Assembly (NCBI GenBank): GCA_028280965.1
Contig: JANQKT010000002.1
Location: forward strand, 1-47,642
Length of the DNA: 47,642 bases
Direction of reading: 5' to 3'
From: Phycisphaeraceae bacterium
GTDB lineage: Bacteria > Planctomycetota > Phycisphaerae > Phycisphaerales > Phycisphaeraceae
The notes below the pieces were generated by a model. The model searched no databases and had not been told where the DNA came from. It saw nothing but the letters and a program-made list of their open reading frames with translations. Each line of letters opens with the position of its first letter. Position 1 is the stretch's first letter. Of the stretch, positions 16,115 to 25,079 are shown one piece after another. The position numbers were made by a program, and so were the translations under genes.

Positions 16115-17167
16115 TCATACCAGCCCCTCCAGCACCCCCAGCGCCGCGGCCGCGTGGGTGCTGCCGCCCGCGGCGTTGAGGTGGGCGGGCGCGATCATCG
16201 CGAGCAGTGCGCGGTAGATGTTCGCCAGGTCCGGCCAGTTGTCGCCGGGCGAGAGGCCGTAGTCGCGGAGGTAGCGGGCGATGAGCTTGACCGGGTCGGC
16301 CCCGTTCAGCGCGCCCGGGTTGGCCCAGTAGAGGTGCTCGAGGTAGACCGCGTCCTCAACCCAGTGGCCGGGGTGGACGCAGGCGAGGTCGAAGAGCACC
16401 GCCGGGCCGTCGGGTGCTGCTTGGCGGGTCATCGCGTTGCCCAGGTGCACGTCGCCGTGGCACCAGTAGCCGGTGTCGCGCGCCCGCCAGGTATCAAGCC
16501 AACCGGGCAGCTTCTTGCCCGCGGCCTTCAGCGCCTGGCGCCAGCGCTGGCTGTTCGCGATCGTGTCCCGGCCGATGTGCTTCTTGGCGCGCTTCAGCTG
16601 CGCCCTCCAGTCGCGCACGCTCGGCGGGTCGCCCATCGGGATCAGCCTCGCACACGCATAAAAATTCGCCGCGGCGTCGGCGAGCAGCTCGAACGCGCTC
16701 GCGCCCCATTGACGCCCGATCGGCCCGTGCGGCAGGCGCTCCATGACGACCCAGGCCAGGTCGTACCCGCCCAGCGCGCTGCCGTGCGCGTAGATGCGCG
16801 GCGTGACATCATCGGACGAGAGCTGGACCAGCCACCGCCTCTCGCTGGGCGGGACGGGCAGCTTGACGACGGCGGGGTGTTCCAGGCCCTGCTCGTCGGT
16901 CCAGGTCGCGTAGCCGGTGAGCGCCCCGCCACGCTGCCAGTCGGTGCGGAACCAGTTGAGGTCGGTCAGTTGGCCGCTGCATAAATCCAAGAGGACCGGC
17001 GCGAGCGCCGCGCCGAACGGCTGAGCGGACTCGGTGGGCAGGGGCTCTGGCGAGGGCGAGGTCGGCGGGACCTCGACCGGGGCGGTGTTGTCGGGGGGTG
17101 TGGGTTGGGCCCGAGTGTGTGAGGGGCTCGGGCCGAGGGCGTGTTCTGGCGCGTCGGGCTGGTCCAT
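16115..17167 (-). CDS. APH/ChoK-type phosphotransferase family protein
   Basis: 350 residues. The kinase catalytic loop is HGDVHLGNAM (H-x-D-x-x-x-x-N) and the metal-binding Asp is in VLFDLACVHPGHWVEDAVY. The first 60 residues are a Pro/Ser/Thr-rich low-complexity leader with no family similarity, so the true start may be downstream. Family members phosphorylate small molecules such as aminoglycosides, choline, homoserine or sugars; nothing here tells the substrate. A resistance role should not be assumed. It stands alone, between a convergent mini-glutaredoxin and a divergent aminopeptidase. Confidence 0.8.
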   Translation of the reverse strand: MDQPDAPEHALGPSPSHTRAQPTPPDNTAPVEVPPTSPSPEPLPTESAQPFGAALAPVLLDLCSGQLTDLNWFRTDWQRGGALTGYATWTDEQGLEHPAVVKLPVPPSERRWLVQLSSDDVTPRIYAHGSALGGYDLAWVVMERLPHGPIGRQWGASAFELLADAAANFYACARLIPMGDPPSVRDWRAQLKRAKKHIGRDTIANSQRWRQALKAAGKKLPGWLDTWRARDTGYWCHGDVHLGNAMTRQAAPDGPAVLFDLACVHPGHWVEDAVYLEHLYWANPGALNGADPVKLIARYLRDYGLSPGDNWPDLANIYRALLAMIAPAHLNAAGGSTHAAAALGVLEGLV

Positions 17168-17251
17168 CAGGCCGCCTTCCTCGTGGGGGAGCGCGTGGGC
17201 GAGACGTGAGGCGGGACCCTCTTGCTAAAACCTACCGGGTGATCGTGCCGC

Positions 17252-17291
17252 GGGCAAGACATTTTTCGGGCAAAGGCGTACGATCTTGCCC
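17252..17291. promoter_or_regulatory. inverted repeat upstream of the M29 peptidase
   Basis: GGGCAAGA (17252-17259) and TCTTGCCC (17284-17291) are perfect arms with a 24-base spacer in the 204-base divergent gap. Could be an operator or a leader hairpin; nothing more is visible. Confidence 0.3.
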
Positions 17292-17371
17292 CGGACCCGC
17301 GCAGCACGCTGTTACCGGTGTGACGGTCCCTGTGTTTATTCATTCTAGCCCTGCTTTTTGAAAGAAAATCG

Positions 17372-18538
17372 ATGCGTGATCAACGGTTGGACAAGCTCGC
17401 GGACGTGCTCGTGAACTATTCGGTCCGGGTCCGGCCGGGCCAGCTGGTCCGCATCACCGGCGACCAGGTCGGCACGCCGCTGCTTGAGGCGATCTATGAG
17501 GCCGTACTCCAGGCCGGCGGCCACCCGCTGCTGCGTTGCGGCATCGAGTCGTGCCAGGACATTCTCCTGCAGACCGGGAGCGACGACCAACTCCAGTACG
17601 TCAACCCGGTGAACCTCGCCGAGGTCGAGCAGATCGACGCGAGCATCGGTTTGTGGGCGGATGTGAACACGAAGTCCGCGACGCGGGTTGATCCCAAGCG
17701 CGCGGGGCTGGTGTCGTCGGCGCGCAAGCCGATCTTTGAGGTCTTTATGAAACGCGCCGCTGCGGCGGAGTTCCCGGATCAGCACCCGGGTGTGAAGCCG
17801 CTCAAGTGGGTCGGCACGCAGTACCCGACGCAGGCCAGCGCGCAGGACGCCGAGCGTTCGCTGCTTGAGTACGCCGACTTCGTGTTCAAGGCCGGCTACC
17901 TCGACCTGCCCGACCCGGCGGCCAGGTGGGCCGAGATCCGCGAGCAGCAGCAGCGCGTCGTGGATTATCTCACCGGCAAATCACTGATCCACTTCCAGAC
18001 GCCCGGGGGCACGGACCTGAGGGTCAACATCGACGGGATGGCCTGGATCAACTGCGCCGGTGAGTCCAACTTCCCCGACGGCGAGGTCTTCACCGGCCCG
18101 AACCTCAAACACCCTGATGGCGGGGTCAACGGCGTCGTGCGCTACTCGTTCCCTGCGGTGCACAACGGGCGCGAGGTCCACGACATCGAGCTGACCTTCA
18201 AACAAGGTCGCGTCGTTGATGCCAAGGCGAGCAAGGGCCTAGACTACCTCGAAGCGATGCTCGACCAGGACGAGGGTGCCCGCAACATGGGCGAGATCGC
18301 CATCGGCACGAACTACGCGATCACCGAGTACACCAAGAACACGCTGTTCGACGAAAAGATCGGCGGGACCTTCCACGCCGCGGTCGGTGCCGGGTACCCC
18401 GAGACCGGCAACGACAACTCTTCGGGCCTGCACTGGGACATGGTCTGCGACTTGAGATCAGGCGGAACAATTACCGTCGATGGCGAGGTGATCTCGCGCG
18501 ACGGGAAGTTTGTGTTTGATGGTTGGCCGGGGAACTGA
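17372..18538 (+). CDS. M29 family metalloaminopeptidase (AmpS/PepS-like)
   Basis: 388 residues, the usual family length. It begins with the typical LADVLVNYSVRVRPGQLV. Expected dinuclear metal ligands are visible as Glu in GESNFPDGEVFT, Glu in GEIAIGTNYAI, His in TFHAAVGAGYPETG, and His and Asp in GLHWDMVCDL. These cytoplasmic enzymes remove N-terminal residues from peptides using two divalent metals. No signal peptide. It ends 16 bases before the convergent yeiH-like gene. Confidence 0.92.
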   Translation: MRDQRLDKLADVLVNYSVRVRPGQLVRITGDQVGTPLLEAIYEAVLQAGGHPLLRCGIESCQDILLQTGSDDQLQYVNPVNLAEVEQIDASIGLWADVNTKSATRVDPKRAGLVSSARKPIFEVFMKRAAAAEFPDQHPGVKPLKWVGTQYPTQASAQDAERSLLEYADFVFKAGYLDLPDPAARWAEIREQQQRVVDYLTGKSLIHFQTPGGTDLRVNIDGMAWINCAGESNFPDGEVFTGPNLKHPDGGVNGVVRYSFPAVHNGREVHDIELTFKQGRVVDAKASKGLDYLEAMLDQDEGARNMGEIAIGTNYAITEYTKNTLFDEKIGGTFHAAVGAGYPETGNDNSSGLHWDMVCDLRSGGTITVDGEVISRDGKFVFDGWPGN

Positions 18539-18554
18539 TGAAGCGGCGTTCAAG

Positions 18555-19814
18555 TCACATCGCCAACACGATCAACCCATACGCCGCCGCGATCAGGATC
18601 GCGGTTGATACAAGCCCCGCGGCGATGGCTTTCCCGCCGACGGACAGGAGTTTGCCCAACCGCACCTCCAGGCCGATGCCGGCGAGCGCGATGACCAGCA
18701 GCAGCTTGCCGGTCGTGGTGAGCATGTCACGCACGTCGAGGTTGTAAGTCGTCGGGTTGGCGGCCTGGCTGAAGTCGAGAGTGAGCGCGGGCAGCAAGCC
18801 GAGCGTGCTGAGGGTGGCGGCGGCGATAAAGCCCCAGATGTACCAGGGCACGAGCCTGGCGGGATGAACCTTGGCGGTGCTGCCGTGGGTGCCGGTTGCC
18901 GCGCGCCGTTTGGCATAGGCGATTGCGAGGGCGATGATCAGCGGGGCGAGCAGGACGACGCGCGCGAGCTTGGTGAGCGTCGCCCACTCGATGGCGGTGG
19001 CGGGGTCGGTGGGGTGGCCGCCGCCGGCACCGAGGACCTGCGGCACGGCGTGGACGGTGCAGCCGCACCAGACGCCGAAGGCCATCGCCCCCATGCCGAC
19101 CGCCGCGGCGATCGCGGGCAGCGCGAGCATCGCGATCAGGCCCAGCAGGTTGACCGTGCCGACCGACAGAACCACATCTTCATCGTCCGCGTCGATGAGC
19201 GGCGCGGCGGCGACGATCGCGCTCGAGCCGCAGATGCCCGTGCCCACGCCCAGCAGCGCAGCGGTCTTGGCCGTGAGGCCCAGCGCCCGGCCGATCGCGT
19301 ACGACGCGCCGAAGCCGAGCACTACGCAGACCGCCATCAGCACCAGCGCGGTGGCCCCGGCCGAGCGCAGCAGCGTGAAGTCCAGGCCCGCGCCGATGCA
19401 GATAATCGCGATCGGGATCAACTTTTTGACCAGCAGCTTCGTGCCGACGGTGACCTGCGCGGGCAGCGGGAACAGGTTGCGCACCGCCAGGCCGAGCACG
19501 ATCGCCAGCAGCGTCGCGCTGATCTGCTGTTTGCCGGCGATGCGGAACGGCCAGACTTCGAGGTGGTGCAGCGCGTACGCCGCGAGCGTGACGGCGGCGG
19601 CCAGGGCGATCCCCACCGCAGGCTCGGGCAGTTGCAGCCGGGTCGGTGCGGCCTGATCCACAACTGAACTTCGGGGGGAACTTCCGGGGGCGGGCACGCC
19701 TTCCATCGAGCCGAGCGAGACGACCGCGGCCGGGCTGAGGGTGACGACCGACCCGTAGATCGACATGCCGCTGGGGTCGTAGTCGTTGATACGGTTCTGG
19801 ATGTTGCTGGTCAT
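18555..19814 (-). CDS. YeiH family (UPF0324) putative sulfate/sulfite exporter
   Basis: 419 residues with about ten hydrophobic segments starting at AVGIALAAAVTLAAYALHHL (near residue 50-70). The family hallmark AKTAALLGVGTGICGSSAIVAAAP and the second half motif (GCTVHAVPQVLGAGG) are clear. The first 45 residues form a hydrophilic leader not usual for the family, and a downstream start is possible. It follows cysteine dioxygenase by 30 bases on the same strand. Export of sulfite or sulfate released by cysteine breakdown would be a logical job; the substrate is inferred from context and family name, not proven. Confidence 0.88.
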   Translation of the reverse strand: MTSNIQNRINDYDPSGMSIYGSVVTLSPAAVVSLGSMEGVPAPGSSPRSSVVDQAAPTRLQLPEPAVGIALAAAVTLAAYALHHLEVWPFRIAGKQQISATLLAIVLGLAVRNLFPLPAQVTVGTKLLVKKLIPIAIICIGAGLDFTLLRSAGATALVLMAVCVVLGFGASYAIGRALGLTAKTAALLGVGTGICGSSAIVAAAPLIDADDEDVVLSVGTVNLLGLIAMLALPAIAAAVGMGAMAFGVWCGCTVHAVPQVLGAGGGHPTDPATAIEWATLTKLARVVLLAPLIIALAIAYAKRRAATGTHGSTAKVHPARLVPWYIWGFIAAATLSTLGLLPALTLDFSQAANPTTYNLDVRDMLTTTGKLLLVIALAGIGLEVRLGKLLSVGGKAIAAGLVSTAILIAAAYGLIVLAM

Positions 19815-19844
19815 CGTGTGCGGCGGATCTTTTGTGGTGCTGTT

Positions 19845-20393
19845 CTATATCCCGCCGCCGTCGGCGTAGCCCATCATCGGGACGTACCGCTGGATCGACT
19901 CGCCGGTGATCGAGAACTTGTCCATCTCGATCAGCGGGGGCGAGTAGATGTGCAGGGTGACCAGGTCGTCGCCGGGGCCCTGGAGGTTCGAGACCTGGTG
20001 CGTGTCCGCGTCCTGCGAGGCGCAGACCATGCTGGTACCCAGGTCGGTCGATCGGATCGCTTTCATCTGCCCGCAGGGCGTGGGCTCGAATACGGTCTCG
20101 GTCGCGACGCCGGTGAGGACCTTGAGCCCGCAGGTCGAAGCGGCGTGGTTGTGGATCGGGCTGCGCTGCCCGCTGCGCCAGCACAAGACAAGCAGGTGAT
20201 ACCACGGGCCTTCGCAGACAAGGTTGCGCGAGTAGCCCAGCTCGCTGAACTGCGCGAACTCGGCGACGTCGTCGAGCGTCGCGCCGGATTCGTCTAGGAG
20301 CTCACGCAGCCGGCCGATCGATGCGCGCTCGGTCAGGCCGTCGAGATACTCAACCAGGGGGCTCAGGGCCGGGGGCAGTGTTGTCCGGTTCAT
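19845..20393 (-). CDS. cdo: cysteine dioxygenase
   Basis: 182 residues from the ATG at 20393; the frame is open to 20579 without similarity. All catalytic parts of mammalian-type cysteine dioxygenase are present: Tyr54 and Arg56 in GYSRNLV for substrate binding, iron ligands His81 and His83 in PIHNHAAS and His132 in DTHQV, and the cofactor pair Cys88 and Tyr150 (HIYSP). His148 matches the active-site His155 of the rat enzyme. The enzyme adds O2 to cysteine to give cysteine sulfinate, which breaks down to pyruvate and sulfite. It is the first gene of a two-gene unit with the exporter at 18555. Confidence 0.93.
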   Translation of the reverse strand: MNRTTLPPALSPLVEYLDGLTERASIGRLRELLDESGATLDDVAEFAQFSELGYSRNLVCEGPWYHLLVLCWRSGQRSPIHNHAASTCGLKVLTGVATETVFEPTPCGQMKAIRSTDLGTSMVCASQDADTHQVSNLQGPGDDLVTLHIYSPPLIEMDKFSITGESIQRYVPMMGYADGGGI

Positions 20394-20441
20394 CGCGTCG
20401 CTCGCGGGGGTGGGGTGGCGGCGGACTAACAGGTAATACGA

Positions 20442-20452
20442 CCGGAATCCGG
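20442..20452. promoter_or_regulatory. short palindrome in the cdo / peptidase divergent region
   Basis: CCGGAATCCGG is a perfect odd palindrome 49 bases upstream of cdo. TATTAC on the minus strand (20438-20433) just beside it could be a -10 box for cdo. Weak evidence. Confidence 0.22.
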
Positions 20453-20591
20453 CGCCAGTATGAGATAACCATACCTCAGGGTTTGTGGCGATGCACCTTG
20501 CTTTTCTGTCGATTTCATGAAGGAACCATGCGGCGAAAGGGGCTAGGATACCGCCGTCACACCCTGCGATTGCACCCACCCGGGAGACGCG

Positions 20592-22778
20592 ATGCCGATC
20601 CGCCTACTGCTGCCGACCCTGCTGCTGTTCATGATGCCCAACCCCACCCTTGCCGATCCCCCGCCGACCGCACAACGCCCCGTGACCGAGACGCTGCATG
20701 GCGTCGAGCTTATCGACCCGTACCGCTGGCTCGAAGGCGACGCCGCCGGCAACCCGACCGATGAGGTCCGTGACTGGACCGCGGCGCAGAACGCGCACAC
20801 CCGTTCCGTGCTCGACGCCTTGCCCGGCCGGGCGGCGATCGAGGCACGGCTGACCGAGCTGATGCAGGTCGGCTACGTCGGTGCCCCGAAGATGCGGGGC
20901 GTCCCCGGAAGTGAAGGCCTGTACTTCAACACCGAACGCGAAGGCGACCAGGACCACGCGGTGCTCTACGTCCGCGAGGGCCACAACGGCGAGAAGCGCG
21001 TGCTGCTGGACCCCAACACGCTCAGCGAGGACAAGCTCACCGCTTTGGGCTGGTGGAGCCCGAGCCCGGACGGTTCGCTGCTGGCGTTCGGTCTGTACCG
21101 TGCCGGCGACGAGAACACGACGCTGCACCTGATGGACGTCGCGACCGGGCGGTGGCTGGCGGACACGATCCCCGGCAAGGCCGGCGGCGTGCAGTGGCTG
21201 CCCGACAACAAGCGGTTCTTTTACTCCAAACTCCGCGATGTCAATGACGCCTACTCGCGCCAGATCAGGCTGCATGTCATCGGCCAGCACGAACGCGAGG
21301 ACCGGCTGCTCTTTGAGCAGTACCGCGAGGGCCCGCTGGCAACGACATGGGGCCCGTTCTTCATCATGCAGCGCGAGGCCAGGTGGGGCCTGCTCGGCTA
21401 CCACACCTCGACGTCGAGCAACGACCTGTGGCTGGTCGATCTCGAGAAGTGGATCGAGACCGGCGAGCTCGAAAAGACCACGCTCATCGAAGGCGCGGAC
21501 GCGAACACCTATGGGCAGTTCGTCAACGAGGGCTCGCGTTCCCGGCTGCTCCTGACGACGACGGTCGATGCGCCCAACGGGATGGTTTACGAGGTCGATC
21601 TGAACAACCCGTCGCGCGAGCTGTGGGGCGCACTGATCCCGCATGATGATCAGCGGGTGCTGACGGATGTCAGCGAAACACGTGACTGGCTCGTGCTGGA
21701 ATACCAGGTCAAGGCCCAGACGGTGCTCCAGCTAGCTAACAAAATCAACGGGCAGTTCGCGGGCGAGGTCGAGCTGCCGGGCATCGGCTCGGCCGGTGTG
21801 AGGACGCGCTACGACCGCAACGAGTTGTTCCTTCGCTTCAGCTCGTTTAACGAGCCGACCACCGTCTACCGTCACGAGCTGGTCACGCCGGACCGGGCCC
21901 ACCAGTCCCGCGGGGCCCGTGCGCGTTGGGCGCGGCCCGATGTGCCGGTCGATCCCGACCTGCTCGAGGTCAAGCAGGTCACCTACCAGAGCAAGGACGG
22001 CACGCCCGTCACGATGTTTGTCGTGCACAAGAAGGGCCTCAAGCTCGATGGCAACAACCCGACGCTGCTCAACGCGTACGGCGGGTTCGGCATCAGCATG
22101 ACGCCGCGCTTCAGCGCGACCCTGTTCCCCTGGTTCGAGGCCGGCGGGGTGTACGCGCTGCCCAACCTGCGCGGCGGGGGCGAGTACGGCGACGCCTGGC
22201 ACAAGGCGGGGATGCTCGGCGACAAGCAGAACGTTTTCGACGATTTCATCCGCGCCGCCGAGTACCTCATCGAAGCGGGTTACACCAGCAAGGGCAAGCT
22301 CGCGATCAGCGGCGGGTCCAACGGCGGGCTGCTCATGGGCGCGGCCCTGACCCAGCGTCCGGACCTCTTTAAAGCCGTCATCTGCGGCGTCCCGCTGCTC
22401 GACATGCTCCGGTACCAGAACTTCCTCATGGCCCGGTTCTGGGTGCCGGAGTACGGCGACCCGGCTCAGGCCGACCACTTCAACTGGCTCAAGGCTTACT
22501 CGCCTTACCACAACGTCGAACACGGCACGGCCTACCCCGCGACGCTCATCACCGCCGGCGAGAACGACACCCGCGTCCACCCGCTGCACGCGCGGAAGAT
22601 GGCGGCGCTGCTCCAGGCCGCGACGTCCAGCGACTCGGACAAGGACCCGGTCCTGCTCTGGGTCGATCAGGACGGCGGGCACGGTGGGGGCAAGCCGCTG
22701 TCGCGCCGCGTCCGTGACATCGCCGACCAGCGCATGTTCCTGATGTGGCAGCTCGGGATGCTGGAAAGTGCGGAGTAG
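20592..22778 (+). CDS. secreted prolyl oligopeptidase (S9A)
   Basis: 728 residues. A signal peptide (cut after about Ala21, LADPPP) sends it out of the cytoplasm. The N-terminal PYRWLEGD is typical of the family. A seven-bladed propeller region (about 90-430) is followed by the alpha/beta hydrolase domain with the triad Ser576 (GGSNGG), Asp659 (ENDTRVHP) and His697 (DGGHGGG). It cleaves short peptides after proline. The GGxYGDAWHK region (RGGGEYGDAWHKAG) is also characteristic. Divergent from cdo; likely its own transcript. Confidence 0.94.
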   Translation: MPIRLLLPTLLLFMMPNPTLADPPPTAQRPVTETLHGVELIDPYRWLEGDAAGNPTDEVRDWTAAQNAHTRSVLDALPGRAAIEARLTELMQVGYVGAPKMRGVPGSEGLYFNTEREGDQDHAVLYVREGHNGEKRVLLDPNTLSEDKLTALGWWSPSPDGSLLAFGLYRAGDENTTLHLMDVATGRWLADTIPGKAGGVQWLPDNKRFFYSKLRDVNDAYSRQIRLHVIGQHEREDRLLFEQYREGPLATTWGPFFIMQREARWGLLGYHTSTSSNDLWLVDLEKWIETGELEKTTLIEGADANTYGQFVNEGSRSRLLLTTTVDAPNGMVYEVDLNNPSRELWGALIPHDDQRVLTDVSETRDWLVLEYQVKAQTVLQLANKINGQFAGEVELPGIGSAGVRTRYDRNELFLRFSSFNEPTTVYRHELVTPDRAHQSRGARARWARPDVPVDPDLLEVKQVTYQSKDGTPVTMFVVHKKGLKLDGNNPTLLNAYGGFGISMTPRFSATLFPWFEAGGVYALPNLRGGGEYGDAWHKAGMLGDKQNVFDDFIRAAEYLIEAGYTSKGKLAISGGSNGGLLMGAALTQRPDLFKAVICGVPLLDMLRYQNFLMARFWVPEYGDPAQADHFNWLKAYSPYHNVEHGTAYPATLITAGENDTRVHPLHARKMAALLQAATSSDSDKDPVLLWVDQDGGHGGGKPLSRRVRDIADQRMFLMWQLGMLESAE

Positions 22779-22900
22779 CTGCTGGCCACCTCTTGTCTAA
22801 ACACCCGGTAATCCCGGCATCTTTTCATCGAACAGCAGGCTTGGATGGCGCGTAAGGATCGGGTACAAGGATCGTAGACGAGACCCGCCGAGGCTTGGTG

Positions 22901-24004
22901 ATGAGAAGTTTTCAATGCAACCTGCTCATTTGTCTACTCCTCGGTGTGTGGGCCACCGATGTTGATGTGCAGAAGAAAGAAAAAGCGCCGCCCAAGACAG
23001 GCATCTTTACCGCGGAGTTCACCGAGAAGAGCCCGCTGTCCGACCCCGAGAAGATGACGGCGGTCCTCAAGCCGCGGCCAGGCAAAAATCTAACCGAGTA
23101 TGACGTCGCCGACCATACGTTTCAGCTGGTCGTGCCCGATGGTTACGACGGGTCGGAGGCCTACGGTCTGCTCGTGTTCATTCATCCTAACGATCAGGTC
23201 TCACTCAACCGTTTCTACGGGCGAACGATCAAGGATGTGCTGGCCAAGCACAAGCTGATCTGGGTGTCGTACAGCGGCGCGGGCAACCCCGTCGCGCCCG
23301 ACCTGCGTCTTGCGCTCGCGCTCGACGCGGTCCACAACGCGAAACAGCGGTACAAGATCGATGACAAGCGCGTCTATGTCTCGGGGATGTCCGGCGGCGG
23401 GCGTATGTCGTGCATGGCCGGGATCTACTACCCCGAAGTCTTCACCGGCGGGGTCCCAATCGTCGGGACGCTGTACTTCCGCCAGACGAAGCTGCCCGAC
23501 GACCCCGAGCTGCGCGCGCTGATCCGGCCCGAGCCGCCTGCCGAGGGCGGGGTCTGGGGACAGTCGCTGCTCAAGCCGCGGGCGGGGCAGCTCCGCGACA
23601 TGGTCAAGCACCAGCGCTGGGTGCTGCTGGCCGGCGAGACGGACTTCAACATGCCGCAGATGCGGGCGCACTTCGAGCAGGGCTTTCAGAAAGACGGGTT
23701 CGAACACGCGCACTACCTCGAGGTGCCGGGCATGGGCCACACCTACCCCGACGCCGAGTGGTTCGAGAAGGCGCTTGTGCTCCTGGACGAGCCGTTGAAG
23801 GCGCAGGACCCGGCGAACCTCGAGCCCGCAGACGAACGCACGCAGCGCCTTGCGCGTAAGCGTTTGGAAGTCGCACTGCGTACGCTCGAACGCAACCGCG
23901 AACGTGGCGTGCGGGCGCTCGAGCGGCTCATCGAAGAACTGCCGAACACCGATGCGGCGGCGGAAGCGCGGGCGAAGCTCGCGGAACTGCTGGTCGATGA
24001 ATGA
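22901..24004 (+). CDS. secreted alpha/beta hydrolase, esterase-like
   Basis: 367 residues from ATG 22901; GTG at 22898 and TTG at 22895 are in frame and possible. A hydrophobic N-terminus (CNLLICLLLGVW) looks like a signal peptide with no clean cut site. The hydrolase domain has the nucleophile elbow VSGMSGGGRM and a late His in GMGHTYPD, in the style of PHB-depolymerase/feruloyl esterase relatives. The last 70 residues are helical (LARKRLEVALRTLERN) and look like a TPR-type tail. Two AAGGATCG direct repeats (22854-22861, 22867-22874) lie just upstream. Substrate unknown. Confidence 0.78.
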   Translation: MRSFQCNLLICLLLGVWATDVDVQKKEKAPPKTGIFTAEFTEKSPLSDPEKMTAVLKPRPGKNLTEYDVADHTFQLVVPDGYDGSEAYGLLVFIHPNDQVSLNRFYGRTIKDVLAKHKLIWVSYSGAGNPVAPDLRLALALDAVHNAKQRYKIDDKRVYVSGMSGGGRMSCMAGIYYPEVFTGGVPIVGTLYFRQTKLPDDPELRALIRPEPPAEGGVWGQSLLKPRAGQLRDMVKHQRWVLLAGETDFNMPQMRAHFEQGFQKDGFEHAHYLEVPGMGHTYPDAEWFEKALVLLDEPLKAQDPANLEPADERTQRLARKRLEVALRTLERNRERGVRALERLIEELPNTDAAAEARAKLAELLVDE

Positions 24005-24011
24005 TGAAGGG

Positions 24012-24027
24012 GGCAGGTATTGCTGCC
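24012..24027. terminator. small hairpin between convergent genes
   Basis: GGCAG (24012-24016) and CTGCC (24023-24027) form a hairpin with a 6-base loop, in the 36-base gap between two convergent stops. No T-run, so weak. Confidence 0.25.
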
Positions 24028-24040
24028 TGTCAGCATGTCT

Positions 24041-25051
24041 CTAAGCCATCCTTCGCAGCAGCGCGTGATCGATCCCCGCTGGTCCTAGATGCGGCAGCAC
24101 CGCATCCCGCCAGCGGTTGGCGTCGCTGCCGTAGCCCGCGGTGGGCGCGACCTCCGGCGCGACCTTGGCGAAGTAGGCGTTGAAGCGCTGCATCAACAAC
24201 TCGCGCGTGTACTTCGCCGTCATCGACGCCAGTGCGACGGGCATGTGCTGCCGCTCGGCCTCGACCATGAACGAGACGGTCATTGACCGCTCGTCCGCCG
24301 ACACGCGGTACGCGCTGGTCTTGTCCGACTCGCCAAGCACATCGATCGCCGCACTCTCAAACACCTGCGCGAGCAGCTCGCGATAGCGCACGCGCCCCGA
24401 CTGCCGATCTACTGCGACGTGCGGGTCGTGCTCGCCGAAGTTATCCATGACACTGACCAGGTGCGAGGCGACTGCGGTGAAGCTGACCGAGGACTTGGAG
24501 TGCGTCAGCGCGACACGCCGGTTGAACTGGTCTTCATAGATCACCCGGGCACGAAACCCCCTGCATTCAACGCCCGCGTCGCGGCAGGCCCGGCCGAGCA
24601 TCGCGCCGGCGACTTTCACCTCGTCCGCCGTCGTCGTGCTGGGCAGTGCCTGCCACGGCTGATCGTCGCTCGGTGCATACCAGGGCAGGTCGGCCAGGCC
24701 TTCATCGCCCGCGCTTCCGGTGGCATGGTGGCGCGTTTCGCCGATAGCATCCAACCATTCGCCGACATTGCTTGGCAGCGGCTTATCGTTTAGCCCCGCA
24801 AACGCGAGCAGGCCCAGCTCCAGATGCTTGATCCCCGCGGCCTTGGTCGTCAGTTTCTTCGAATCATTGATCGGGATGCGCCCACGTGCTCCACGCAACC
24901 GCTCGCACACCGCCGACGACAGCAGCTCCCACATCGCCGGCGGCTTCGCGCCGCTGGGCCGATCCGGCAGCACGAGCACCGCGCAGCCAAGCGTCATCGG
25001 CCCGTACATCGGCCCGTACCCCGCCTCGTCGATGCCCGCGTAGACGTACAT
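24041..25051 (-). CDS. RNase HII-like protein, enlarged and divergent
   Basis: 336 residues against about 200-230 for ordinary RNase HII. The N-terminal signature is GIDEAGYGPMYGPM with the catalytic pair Asp8-Glu9, followed by INDSKKLTTK. A third acidic residue is in AVDRQSG. The fourth metal ligand, which lies before the ASxxAK segment and is Asp in RNase HII, appears as Glu (VEAERQ before ASMTAKYTRE). About 100 additional residues lie between the two halves. RNase HII removes ribonucleotides from DNA; whether this protein keeps the activity is open. A TATGAT box 8 bases before the ATG may allow a nearly leaderless transcript. It follows the GGCT-like gene by 28 bases. Confidence 0.75.
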   Translation of the reverse strand: MYVYAGIDEAGYGPMYGPMTLGCAVLVLPDRPSGAKPPAMWELLSSAVCERLRGARGRIPINDSKKLTTKAAGIKHLELGLLAFAGLNDKPLPSNVGEWLDAIGETRHHATGSAGDEGLADLPWYAPSDDQPWQALPSTTTADEVKVAGAMLGRACRDAGVECRGFRARVIYEDQFNRRVALTHSKSSVSFTAVASHLVSVMDNFGEHDPHVAVDRQSGRVRYRELLAQVFESAAIDVLGESDKTSAYRVSADERSMTVSFMVEAERQHMPVALASMTAKYTRELLMQRFNAYFAKVAPEVAPTAGYGSDANRWRDAVLPHLGPAGIDHALLRRMA

Positions 25052-25079
25052 GCCCCAACATCATAAAGCCGCTTGCGAT

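Noticed and set aside
16115..17167. Antibiotic-resistance aminoglycoside kinase
   Set aside because: Only the general APH fold motifs are visible; the family includes many metabolic kinases and no resistance context is present.
20604..21644. 346-residue open frame on the minus strand
   Set aside because: Antisense to the prolyl oligopeptidase, whose catalytic triad and signal peptide are clear.
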